NCBI RefSeq assembly: GCF_000002995.4
Contig: NW_025062475.1
Location: 11,722,187 to 11,786,186, forward strand
Source: Brugia malayi
Lineage: Eukaryota; Nematoda; Chromadorea; Rhabditida; Onchocercidae
Reading direction: 5' to 3'
DNA: 64,000 nt
Position 1 is the first letter of the stretch; each line of letters begins with the position of its first letter. Positions 27,048-44,573 of this stretch are shown one piece after another. Position numbers and translations under genes: made by a program. The notes beneath the pieces were generated by a model. That model was given only the letters and a program-made list of their open reading frames with translations, ran no database searches and was not told where the DNA came from.

Positions 27048-28093
27048 ATATTAAAGAGAAGAAAAGAAAAAAGGCTAGAGGATGTAGACAATTTTATCAA
27101 AATTACGGATATAAAAGAATAACTTGAATTTTTGTAAAATACAGTGAATATTACTTTGTAGAAACATACTTTTTTTTTTTTTTTTTTTAGGAACAGCTAT
27201 TCATTTTTGTCTTACTTATTGCTCATTTTGTAATACTGATTTTCTCTTTTTCTTTTTAAACCGAATTAAGATATGTATAAAGTTTGGTAATACCAACAAT
27301 TCATAGATATAACACAAAAACGAAATAATCGATATGTAATATTTATTGCTTTTTGTACAAACCGGTGAACTATGAACTCTTCACTTAAGATATATTCGAA
27401 TCTTTACATTATTATTACCACAAATGATTTCGAGAAGACAAGAGAAAGCAGTGCTACAAAGCTATATAATACAACGAAAAGACATGGAAATGTATCACAA
27501 TGCTATGAATGATAAAATGATAATTAGACAGAATATGCACAAACAAATAGTCACAAGAATAGTTTCCAATTCTTTCGTTTTTCTTTTTCTCGCCTTTTTT
27601 TAATTTCAATGCAATATATTAAAATCGTAATGTACCGCATATACAGTAGGACGTTTGCAATGACAGAAGAAAAGAGTAGTTGTAAAATATTTAAAATATA
27701 AAAGATAGAAAAATAACAAATCAATTTGATATGTTCAAGAAAAAAGACTATCAAGTTATTTACATTTTTATATGTAATGATAAAGAAATTTGTAGCCTCT
27801 GCTAATTATTCCAAAAGTTGATATCATTATTCAATAGATGCTTAATAATAATGCAAAAATTATGAATTTAAGTAATAACACCCCACTAAACTTCAAAAAC
27901 TGTTTATTTGAAACACAAATTATTAAACAGAGAGTAAATTAAACTTTACAATGAAAATCTACAAAACTTCATTTTCCTCGAAAGGAAGTGACCAGGTCTA
28001 TTACCGAGCACGAATCCCCAAAAAATCAAGGAATCGTATAGTAGAAAAGACTAATGAAAACTAAAATGGTGAAAGTCAGAAAGCCAAAATGAA
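27048..28093. other. Intergenic region downstream of UBE3B
   Basis: Mostly AT-rich with a poly(T) run at 27172-27189. A patch at 27960-28020 is richer in GC and reads on the minus strand as a short open frame (GDSCSVIDLVTSFRGK then stop) with a small TTCC/GGAA stem. It lies beyond the UBE3B poly(A) signal. I cannot assign it. Confidence 0.5.
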
Positions 28094-28099
28094 TTTATT
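28094..28099 (-). terminator. UBE3B polyadenylation signal AATAAA
   Basis: AATAAA on the minus strand only five bases after the TAA stop codon, implying a very short 3' UTR. Confidence 0.55.
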
Positions 28100-28104
28100 C
28101 AAAT

Positions 28105-35034
<6,930 letters not shown>

Positions 35035-35038
<4 letters not shown>

Positions 35039-35049
35039 GCAGTTAGCAT
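35035..35049 (-). promoter_or_regulatory. Short upstream ORF overlapping the UBE3B start codon
   Basis: An ATG eleven bases before the main ATG opens a four-codon frame whose TGA overlaps the main start (ATGA). A TTGTAG acceptor ending at 35057 would leave both ATGs in an 18-base 5' UTR. The arrangement could lower translation by requiring re-initiation. Confidence 0.35.
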
Positions 35050-35056
35050 TTTAACC

Positions 35057-35064
35057 CTACAATT
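35057..35064 (-). promoter_or_regulatory. Probable trans-splice acceptor of UBE3B
   Basis: Minus-strand TTAATTGTAG ends 18 bases upstream of the UBE3B ATG, and no upstream cis exon is recognisable. Confidence 0.4.
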
Positions 35065-36296
35065 AAATTCATGAAACACAAAAAATCTCACCAGATTTCT
35101 TCTACTGATCCGCTCGTATTGTCCCAGAATGCAGCACTTTATCTGATCTAACCAAACTTGATGGAATTATAAATGACTCCTCTGTACCCTCCTAGCACAA
35201 AAGATGAAGGTTACTCATAAATTCCTGTTCAATCACAAACATTTCAGATCCAAAGGTTAAAGAAAGTCTTTATTTGAACTTATAACATCATCATTCAAAT
35301 TAAATAGAAATTCAAATGTATGCTCACCAACCGATACATGGCGTGCCTCAATTTTTGAAATGTATGAAATATGTGGTAACATATGACATGCTAACGGCGA
35401 GAAAATACTCGGAAAATAATTTATTAGTTTAAAAATAACATTTAAAAGATTGAACTAAATGCTCTATACAGTAAATGTGTAATTCTTGTAAAACGAAATG
35501 AGACTAGCTGCATAAATGCTGAACAGACATGATAATGACTAGATGACAATTGAATGAAAGCAGAAAAAGGCTTTAAAGCTTATCAACAACAAACAATAAA
35601 CAACAATCACAACAAACAAAGGCAACAGATTTGGAATTCAAACTGAAAATTAAAAAAAGGCAAGAAATTATATGAAGAAAGAAAAGAAAAAAGCAGCACT
35701 TATAAAGAATGAATATAAAAAGCAACACAGCACATGAAACAAAATTTTGGCTTCAAAATTTGCTCCAAAACTTCAATGCCACATGGAACAAAGAAATCAC
35801 ATACAAAATAGATGCAAAGCTATTAAGAATATCATAACATGGGATTGTTCCAAACTACATCAATAATAGTGTTAAACATAGCGTGTTACAATAACTTCAT
35901 CAGTTTAATAAGAGATGCCAACGTTATTTTACTGTAAAGCCCCGTCAATTGCAATGGCTGAAATTACAAGATATTCTCAAAATGTACAATGAAATATGCC
36001 ATAATTTAATGTAAGAGAATTCAAATAGCAGTTTAAAAAAAAGGCAATTAAATTACGCATTTTTTGGAATGGAATAACGAATAGAAATATCTGGTATGCA
36101 TGCGCTAGGATATATTGCATTGAAAAATTTTGAATGCAATAAATATACTCTTGCATATAACTTTCGATTATTTCCCTTTAACCAATTCTGATAGTGACAT
36201 ATAAATTATTCTGGAATTGAGTAAATCTAGTCCGCACAGAAATAGTGAAAGAACTTGATTCTATAAGCTAAAAAAAAGATAAAGAAAGCACGAAAT
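35065..36296. other. Spacer between TMIE and UBE3B genes
   Basis: About 1.2 kb without a supported exon. It would hold the TMIE 3' UTR and, if the two minus-strand genes are co-transcribed, an intercistronic spacer. I see no other structure. Confidence 0.5.
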
Positions 36297-37296
36297 TTAA
36301 ACGGTAGTGGTAGCGTGGGTTGAAACCTTATTCATAAAAGGTGTGGATTCAGATGTATTATCTTCATGTTCTCGACGATTACTACCTTTTTGATGAGTCG
36401 ACTGTTTAACTGTATTCATTACGATTGGCTGTGCTCTGTCGTCTGAAAATAGAAGATATTTTCGAAATATACAAGGAGCGATGAATGCCAATATTGAGCA
36501 ACTGAATGTCAATCTATGTTTCTAAATGAAATCAATAACTGTCCAATAAACATGATGTTGATTAAAAGAGGCCAGGTCAATGTTACTGTGTGCCCTGCCA
36601 CATTTACTCAAAAGAGTATTTTATTGTCGTCAAAAGATCGATACAACATTGGTTTTTAATAAAAACCAATAACTACATAAGTCCGACACTTGCAAAGATC
36701 ATAAGAAGATTTGAAACAAAAAGCAATTCAGCTGCAAAAAGTAATATTCTTGGATATGATAATATTAATAAATGACCTGGTGAATGTTCAGCAGATAGAA
36801 TTGATTTTCGCATTTTCCTCCTTGCAGCAATTAAATCAATTTGTCGCTTAGTGCGTGGTATTCGGATTCGCATGAAGCAACAAACGATCACTACTAAAAT
36901 TCAGATAATAGAATGTAAGGAATCTACAGTACAGATCAAACTTTAACGAAATTTCATTTAAAACTTAAATTGACAATAGCATTTGTTTCAAGTGCATCTC
37001 CCAGTAATAATATTTTTAAAAAATGTACACACATATTGTTTAAGGTAACTATTCATAATGTCATTTTTTATCTCTTTCACCTCCAGATAACAAAATATAA
37101 AACTTTGATCGCTTCGGATACACCAATAAGTAAAACAAGTATGCATAAATAAAAACATACCCATAATTAGTAATATTCCCGATACCAAAGCAATAAGCAT
37201 CCAAAGCCGCAAACCAGGGGCAACATAACGATCTAGCGCAGCCATACTTCCATCCTGATTGTTATTTTCATTAATCGTCATCCTTGAAGTTTTCAC
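36297..37296 (-). CDS. tmie: TMIE-like transmembrane protein, 3 exons, 132 aa
   Basis: Homologue of transmembrane inner ear protein, an accessory subunit of the TMC mechanotransduction channel complex. Exons in coding order: 37161-37296, 36777-36893, 36297-36442; phases match. After a polar N-terminus, residues about 29-52 form one membrane segment (RLWMLIALVSGILLIM then VVIVCCF). It is followed by RIRIPRTKRQIDL, the family signature (vertebrate form similar to CRVPRTRKEIEA), and a basic helix RRKMRKSIL. The tail is polar, rich in Ser/Thr/His. In C. elegans TMIE binds TMC-1 in the native complex. The next plus-strand gene (SmE) is divergent with 0.8 kb between starts. Start: first Met of the open frame; the Met five codons later is equally possible. 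Confidence 0.85.
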
Positions 37297-38088
37297 AATA
37301 ACAAATCTTTGTCAACGAAATTCAAAAATAAAAACAAGTGAATGGATTACATTATATTCTGAAGCGGATGCATGAAAAGAAAAAAAAAAAAAAAAAACAA
37401 CGATGGCAATTTCTCTCACAAGAGCAAAAGTATATATCACTTACTAAATCAAAGAGCTAATTCTTTTTAATCTATCCAATTAACATCATTACTTGAATGG
37501 AACTTTACTAAAAATTACGAACTAAACAATCAAATCTGTCAAAAATTAGTCTTAATTCACAAACATTATGAAAGAACTAAATAAAAATAATTACTCCAGT
37601 GCAAAATTAATTCCCTACAGCTTATAACCAATAATAAGAATATAAACAAAAATATATTAGCTCTCATTTTTTTTCTTAAATGCTATCTCTTCTCACTAAG
37701 TTCTTTTCATTGTTTACTTTCTATATCATACTTTTAAGTACATCAAACATTTCTTTAAAGCATTATTTATCAATCAAAAAATTCTATTGATTGTTCAAAT
37801 CCACACAACTAATACACTCTCCTTCTTCTTCTCTCTGTTCTTCAACCGATCTCTAATCTACTATTACTAATAAATTAGCACCCATTTCCTCATTCTCCTA
37901 CTAATGAATTCATTGAATCGGATGAAAAATTTTCATTGGAAGCGTTAAAATTTGACTCGTTAATAAGAGACATCATTTGAAAGTTGAGTATTATCTCAGG
38001 GCTAAAACTTCTTATTGACTTTGCAGTGACTATTTCGTCTTGCACTCCTTAACCTTTAACCTTTAGCTAAGATATTTTTGCTACAAAA
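37297..38088. promoter_or_regulatory. Divergent promoter region between tmie and SmE
   Basis: The 792 bases separate two start codons facing away from each other. It includes poly(A) and CT-rich tracts and, near 38049-38066, short tandem CCTTTAA-like units ending in CTTTAG. That site could be the trans-splice acceptor of SmE, 22 bases before its ATG. Confidence 0.45.
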
Positions 38089-38914
38089 ATGGCAGCAAGA
38101 AGTGGTAAAGTTCAGAAGGTGATGGTACAGCCTATTAATTTGATTTTTCGATATTTGCAAAATCGATCACGCATACAGATATGGCTGTATGAGGATATCA
38201 CTCATAGGATCGAAGGATATATCATTGGTATTATGTTTATTAATTGGTTTTTTTTTTCTTTTTCGTTAGAATATTTTAATTGTTTGTATTGTTGTTTCAT
38301 CACCTTTTTCCAAGATGCTTGAGGGATATTTAACATTGCTTCTTATTTAAGCTTCAGATTAATTTCCTCTTTGAACATGTAATATCAGTCATAAGATTAT
38401 ACCTGTTTTTTAAATGGGCGCAGTAGGAGAAGTTTGAAAAATTTTTGCAACAGTTAATATGCTAGTTGCTTAGGTGATAGCGATTTCAAAACATCCTTTC
38501 ATATCAAACTGCAAAACTTATGCATGTTTTACACATATTAATATTACACATACATATTACATTTAGCATTATGTTTACGAGCTGGTATGCAGTAATAGTT
38601 CTATTGTGGACAAAGTTTAACAAAAATAGAGTTATGTTAGATATATGTTTTTTGGTGATCGGATGGTCTTTGTCTGCTAAAGTTAGTATTTTATCTTTCG
38701 CAGATTTGAGACTTGAAAATTTATTTTTTAAAAAGAGAAGCATATGACCTTCATTGTAGTACTGTTTTGTTTTGTTTTTTCAGGTTTTGACGAATATATG
38801 AACGTTGTGCTTGATGAAGCAGAAGAAGTGAATATGAAGACAAAAAATCGCAATAAAGTTGGTCGAATCATGTTAAAAGGTGATAACATTACATTGATCC
38901 AAAGTATTGGTTGA
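38089..38914 (+). CDS. snr-6: Small nuclear ribonucleoprotein Sm E, 2 exons, 89 aa
   Basis: Core spliceosomal Sm protein that forms the heptameric ring on U1, U2, U4 and U5 snRNA. Exons 38089-38227 and 38784-38914; phase 1 junction inside the Gly after YII. The N-terminal [16 protein letters not shown] and Sm1 motif [19 protein letters not shown] are followed by [15 protein letters not shown]; the Sm2 motif reads [14 protein letters not shown]. Length equals the family's 89-92 residues. Nothing is missing. Confidence 0.97.
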
Positions 38915-39098
38915 ATGGTTTGATTGTTACTTTTGTAATTCATAATTTTTATTCTCGTTCTGTTTTCTTTTTTCATTGTTTGTTTGCTTAACTGTTTATA
39001 TGTTCTCTTAAACTTAAAACAGAGTGTTATTGTAGAAGACTTTCCAAATTTTGAGTGTTACCAAGTTAAGCGAATTTTTTTTCTTTAAATTCAAAAAC

Positions 39099-39678
39099 AT
39101 GGCGAACAACAAAGAGGATTTTTCTGCAGCTCTGTTGGAATTTTGCATGTTCGTAGCCTTGAGGTACAATGTTTCCCATCAGTGTGACGTTTATGAAAAT
39201 TGTTGTGTGCAAATTAAATATTAATCAGCATTGATAAAATTTGATACATTTTGAATTAGAAACTTCGTATCGTGATTTAACCCGCGCTGACCGGAAAATT
39301 CTTACACCTAAGTAACAGATGAAATGTTCTTCAGTAATATTCATCGTAAAAAGTTATAAAGCAGTTATGGATGGATTGTATTAGTTTGTGAAGTAAAAAA
39401 GGAAAATTTATAACTTAATATACCAGCAAGAAAGATCTATTATATATTCATGACTTCATGTGTGCTTGATTTCTTTTGATCAGCGTTTTCATCTCTACTG
39501 AACATACTGGTTTACGGAAAATACCCGTCCAATTTTATAAGCAGCCAGTAAGGGAGTTCTATTATATATTCAAGATGAATTTGGAATTCTAATGATACGA
39601 ATGTTTTTGTAGTTGGAATTCACTACATTATGTAGGGTGAAAGCTTTTCAAGTTTTTTCTTTCCTAGCTGAAAAATGA
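39099..39678 (+). CDS. Possible tiny spliced gene, 3 exons, 64 aa
   Basis: I do not recognise it. A start codon at 39099 opens MANNKEDFSAALLEFCMF and runs into a GTACAA donor (exon 39099-39163). Phase-matched continuation: 39484-39547 (STEHTGLRKIPVQFYKQP, then GTAAGG) and 39613-39678, ending SFLAEK and TGA. Local composition is more GC-rich than its surroundings. An alternative end would use a 31-base intron (39637-39667) and finish in the hydrophobic FGIDIASVLLVATLV at 39748; that intron is very short. No homology is recalled, so treat it as a lead. Confidence 0.3.
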
Positions 39679-39943
39679 TAAGGAAATGAATAACTTTCTA
39701 TTTGGGATCGACATTGCTTCCGTTTTATTGGTGGCAACACTAGTCTAATTTACAAAATACTTTTGTTGCAAAGTTTATTTGCAAACTGAATTCATTATTA
39801 TTCACAGTTGGTTCAATCGTCACAGTGGATTCGAGTGAACTTACATTCGGTGTTAGATTTTAGATTTTTTTTAAATTCAGTTGATTTCGAATTATTCAAG
39901 TTTAAAGTTCTAATAAGTTTTTTTTTTTTTTTTTTTTTTTGGT

Positions 39944-39953
39944 TCTTTTTCAG
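39944..39953 (+). promoter_or_regulatory. Probable trans-splice acceptor directly at the PIG-K start codon
   Basis: A poly(T) tract and TTCTTTTTCAG end immediately before ATG 39954, leaving a zero-length 5' UTR after leader addition. This fixes the start at MLPLIII rather than the upstream Met at 39939. Confidence 0.55.
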
Positions 39954-42230
39954 ATGTTACCCTTGATAATTATTCTTATTCTTTCGGCAGTTGTTGCAGT
40001 AGAACAGCAAACGGCCTTGCAGAGGCATATGCAGTCATTCTTCGAAACTCCGGGACATACCAATAACTGGGCAGTATTGGTCTGCACATCACGGTTTTGG
40101 TTTAATTACCGTCATGTTGCTAATGTTCTGTCGTTATATCATTCCGTAAAAAGGCTTGGAATTCCCGATAGGTTAGTATCTTCTAAACACGTGAAAATTT
40201 TCGAAGAATTCGGAATGATGTAAAGGCACAAAACGAATGGTTAAAAAATTATCCGTTTCTTTGCGTGTCATTTCTTCCTTATTGTTAACGAGATGTTGTA
40301 TTTACACTATATGTATTTTTGCGACAAAATTGAATTATAATAAAAGAGTAAAAAGTCTTTTTCGATTCATTTTAACATCTTTATAGTCTCACTTTGAATG
40401 CAGTGCTCAGAGTCCTACCGATCGTCCTGAGTATAAATATACATACTAAAATGTTAAGTAGGATTTGCACTTTCTTTGAATTTAGATTTGAACCCGTGAG
40501 ATAAAGAACTAGAAAAGAAGAGAGAATGCTGAGAATGTATGATACAGTGAGCTAGAAATTTGGTTCATGTAAATAGACCATTTTTAAAGGGTAATTTCAA
40601 ATATATTTTACATTCCAGCAATATCATACTTATGCTAGCTGATGATATGCCATGCAATGCTAGGAATCCGAAACCTGGTTAGCATCTTTAATTTAATGTT
40701 TCATTCGTTTTGATTTTAGGCAGTAAGTCATTTCTTCGAGATATCAGACTAATGTTTTAAGGTACGGTATACAACAGTAAATATGAACGTATCAATCTGT
40801 ATGGTGTTGAGGTTGAAGTGGACTATCGTGGATATGAGGTATCAAACAGAGTTTCACTTGCATTTTCCGTTTTATTCTTTCAACTGGGATAAAATCTGTG
40901 ATTTGTGTATCTTAAAATTCTGTCTACTATTTCAGGTATCAGTTGAAAATTTCGTGCGTCTTATGACAGGAAGAGTTCATCCAGCTACACCGCGCTCTAA
41001 GCGCCTTCTTTCAGACCATCAAAGTAACATTCTGATTTACCTTACTGGACATGGTGGTGATGGCTTTTTGAAGTTCCAGGATTCCGAAGAATTAACAAAC
41101 GTTGATTTAGCGGACGCCATTGAAACTATGTATCAAGGCAATAGGTAATAAATCCACTTTTAAGAACATTTTTTTTTTACTAAAATTTGCTTAAAATATT
41201 TGTTTAAAAGTGCTAAAAACAAATAACATCAAGAATGTTTTAACAATAGATCAGGTTCCTTGTGTAATAGTTTTGGTAGGAAAAATGTTCACTTTTAATT
41301 TCAGTTTTAAATTATGTCAAATAAATATTAATAACTACCTGCAGGCCCTTCTTATTATTATTGCAGATATAATGAAATGCTTGTGATAGCAGACACATGT
41401 CAAAGTGAATCCATGTACCAGAAAATATATAGTCCAAATGTGCTTGCAACAAGTAGTTCTCTAATAGGCGAAGATTCTCTTTCGTATGATGTTGACCAGT
41501 AAGTTCGATTTTTCATCCTCAAGTTATATATATATATAACTTGTCAATATATATATTGATTTCTCTTCTTATTTCTGTAAAGAAAAAAAAATTGTTCTCT
41601 GTAAGCAAGATCTATAAAGAAATTTTTTCCAAATAAATCGAAGGTATTCCACTGATATTTCAGATCCATTGGTGTATATATTATAGATCGATATACACAA
41701 TTCACGCTTGAATTTCTTGAAAATGAGGTCAAATCATTACTGACAAACAAATCTATGTCTGATTACTTTAATTCTTGTCCAAAGTCGAAATGTCTTTCAA
41801 CAGTTGGCGTTCGTACGGATTTGTATCCGAAAGTATGTACTTTACTTATCCCGTTTCATTTATTACATTTAATGACTCCTAACATAAGGAATATTGTAGT
41901 CACTAATCTAGAGTACTAGTCTAAGCACTAGTCTGAGTTTCTCATTTTTATTTTTATCCAAGGTAAGTTTACTTAAAACATGTGTCTTGCATATACTTAC
42001 ATTTGTAATTTTGTTAATCCATTTCTGCTTTTTATACTTCTATTAAGCTTAATTAATTTATAAATATTACTTGGAAATATATAATTTAGGATCCTAAGAG
42101 AGTTCGAGTAACTGATTTCTTCGGCTCATCAAGGATACTACGTACAATCACGGAAAAAATTGAGTTTGACGACGAATGGCTGAATGTACCCCCATACTAT
42201 GGAAAATCTACGGACAATGATGTAACTTGA
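39954..42230 (+). CDS. PIGK: GPI transamidase catalytic subunit PIG-K/GPI8, 7 exons, 334 aa
   Basis: Caspase-like cysteine protease (C13 family) of the ER GPI-transamidase complex: cleaves the C-terminal signal of precursor proteins and joins them to the GPI anchor. Exons: 39954-40171, 40619-40677, 40762-40838, 40936-41144, 41367-41498, 41664-41832, 42090-42230; phases match. Residues 1-16 are a signal peptide ([15 protein letters not shown]). The catalytic His157 is in [10 protein letters not shown] and Cys199 in [10 protein letters not shown], 42 residues apart as in human PIG-K (His164, Cys206). Conserved [10 protein letters not shown] and RVTDFFGS are present. The C-terminal membrane helix of the human enzyme is absent: the protein stops at about the end of the lumenal domain. 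Convergent with the MIF4G gene, 379 bases between stops. Confidence 0.95.
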
Positions 42231-42609
42231 TTGATGTAGTTTATTAATTATTTGGTTATGATCGTCTATGTAACTTCATGGCCTCAAAACTAGTCTCAAA
42301 CTTATGAATTTTTCTATTTCAAAACGCTCCTTACATATTTACTTTTAAATATATTTTTCGAATGCTTAGGTCATTTTTATCTTAGAGCTTTGTAATTATG
42401 AAAGTAGACCAGCAGCAAAAATTTCGATAATGTCAGGGAACTTTTTAAATGCCTGGAGCTTCTTCAAAGTTTGTCAAAAGTTTTATTATGGCTTATTATT
42501 CGCATACATAGTTGAAGAAATAGTATGTGCTTAAGGAATTAATGACCGATGAATTATCTGAAATTTGAATCTTATATTATGAGGTCTTATTTTCTACAAT
42601 AATGTGTAA
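42231..42609. other. Convergent 3' intergenic region of PIG-K and the MIF4G gene
   Basis: The 379 bases between two stop codons on opposite strands must hold both 3' UTRs. No further feature is visible. Confidence 0.6.
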
Positions 42610-44573
42610 TTATACAAAACTTTCTTTTCTTCTGCTTTCTGATGGCATTCTTGATGTTTGTTTAAGATTTTTGATGAACTCTATGGATGGTTCATAGAAT
42701 TGTTTGATACAGAAAGGCATTATTTCACTGTCCCATCTATAAGTCCAGAAATCAATGGCCTGAAAAGCTAATGTAATGTAAATTTTTATTTCAGTTTATT
42801 GTCAAATTATTTATTGAAATTAGGGCATATATTTCATAAATATATTTGATGCGGGCATTTTAATCAAATTTTAATCAAACATTGTTTAAAACTTTTGTTT
42901 CCTGTAATATATTTTTATAGAAATTTAAGAAAAATCCGTTACTGTGAAAAGTGCAATAACAATAATGTGCAGTTTTTTTTTTTTTTGACAATTCATTCAC
43001 AAAACTGTCTCCTCTTTATTCTTATTATATGTAATACATTATACAAACCTGTAATATCAGTCGTCGAGTTACAGGTTTGAAATCACCTTCACAAAGGTGT
43101 ATTCGTAATGCCACTATAAAACTGTCACATTTACCAGGTCTAATCTTTAATAATGTTTTGCCGTGATCTATGATCAATTCTGCAGCAGTCTAAAATTTAG
43201 CGAATTTTTGATAAAAGTAAAAAGACAATGTTTTTTTCTTTTTTTAATTTACAGCAGCAAGTTTCATTTCTTTCTTAATTATAAAGTAAAACAATATATA
43301 CTTTAATATCTTTTTCATCAGAATCATCATTGATTAGATCTTCAAATGAAGTAAACATCGGTTCGATCAAACATTCGCTTACTGCTGCATCAGTTTCTTT
43401 ATAAACAGGATAGAAGTCTAGTATTGCTCGAACAATATTCCTACAATTAACTTTTGCTTAGGAAAAAAAAAAAAAATGAAAGTAAGTTGCTGCATTAATT
43501 AGTGATTAGGTAATAATATTAACAGAATACCTAAAAACAAGTTTATTTCCTTCCCTGATTTGATGTCTGGATCGAAAATCCGATAAAATATGTGCCAAGC
43601 AACAGGAGAATAAGCCAAAATCTTTCTCATGCATCTAAAAATAAATATTTTTTCAAAATTTGATAATAAATTTTTAATAAAAAAAAATCAACAATGTTAT
43701 GATTGTAACACTTCTTCTACCTACCAATTTTTTCTGCTTCATGATAGTTTTTTTTTTCTGATATTTTTAATTTAAAACACAAAATAATTTCAAATTATGT
43801 TTTATGATTAAACAAATATATTACACGATAATGCTGCAAAATGATATGTGCAGCAATTTTTGTGAAATTTTCCTCCGATAGCCAACGTTGATGTAAATAA
43901 TAAGCCAATTTTTCGAATGGTGCTGAACTAACTAATACACTGATCGTATTCACTGCAATAATTTTCTTCTCTCTTTTTTTTTTTTTTAAAGATTTTCATT
44001 TAAATTTTATAAATTATCAAAAAAATATTTTCATTTAAAATTTAATAAATTATCAAAATCTGACAAAAAATCAGTGCTTATATCTTAGAAATTAAAAAAA
44101 AATTATCATTTGCTAACATCAATGTAAAAAATTTCTAATTTCTAACTCTTATTTTATAATTTCAAAAATGCAAATATACATCTATTTATTATACACATAT
44201 GTAATTTTAAAACTCATTATAAATTTGATTTTTAATATTTTAATCTGATCAGGCATTTGTGATTATACATCAAAAACTAATTTGCTTATTTATTCTATAA
44301 GCATTAAAAATCGAACTCATTAATTATAAGCGAAAATTATTTCAAAACTTTATCTATTAATCTTTAATTTTTTATTTTGTTTTTCTGTTGTTAAAACATC
44401 TATATGTTATGTGATAAATTATTCATTAATTAATGAGAGAATAGAAATTGAAAAAGAAATAAATTATAATTAATGATTTTGAAATATCAATCAAAAATTT
44501 TACATGGAATAGATCCTTCTTTTGATAAAATACATAGAGAAGCAATAAGTTGGCGCAGCTGTTCATCATCCAT
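42610..44573 (-). CDS. MIF4G-domain protein (MIF4GD/PAIP1-like), 6 exons, 243 aa
   Basis: Probably a translation or mRNA-processing adaptor with a single MIF4G (HEAT-like) domain. Exons in coding order: 44504-44573, 43825-43952, 43531-43634, 43302-43440, 43049-43189, 42610-42759; 732 bases, phases match. The whole protein is helical. It contains KIAAHIILQHYR, FGLFSCCLAHILSDF, VECLIEPMF-like and TAAELIIDHGKTLLKI helices, and LRIHLCEGDFKPVTRRLI followed by AIDFWTYRW. This last pair corresponds to the final conserved helices of MIF4GD/SLIP1 and PAIP1. The length is close to human MIF4GD (222 aa), which supports histone mRNA translation. Family assignment is from recalled pattern, not alignment. 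Start: first Met after an in-frame TGA. Confidence 0.7.

Noticed and set aside
35939..35960. Bases matching part of the conserved bacterial 16S rRNA AATTGACGGGG region, raising the idea of a Wolbachia-derived insert
   Set aside because: Only about 11 bases match, with no flanking rRNA similarity; chance.
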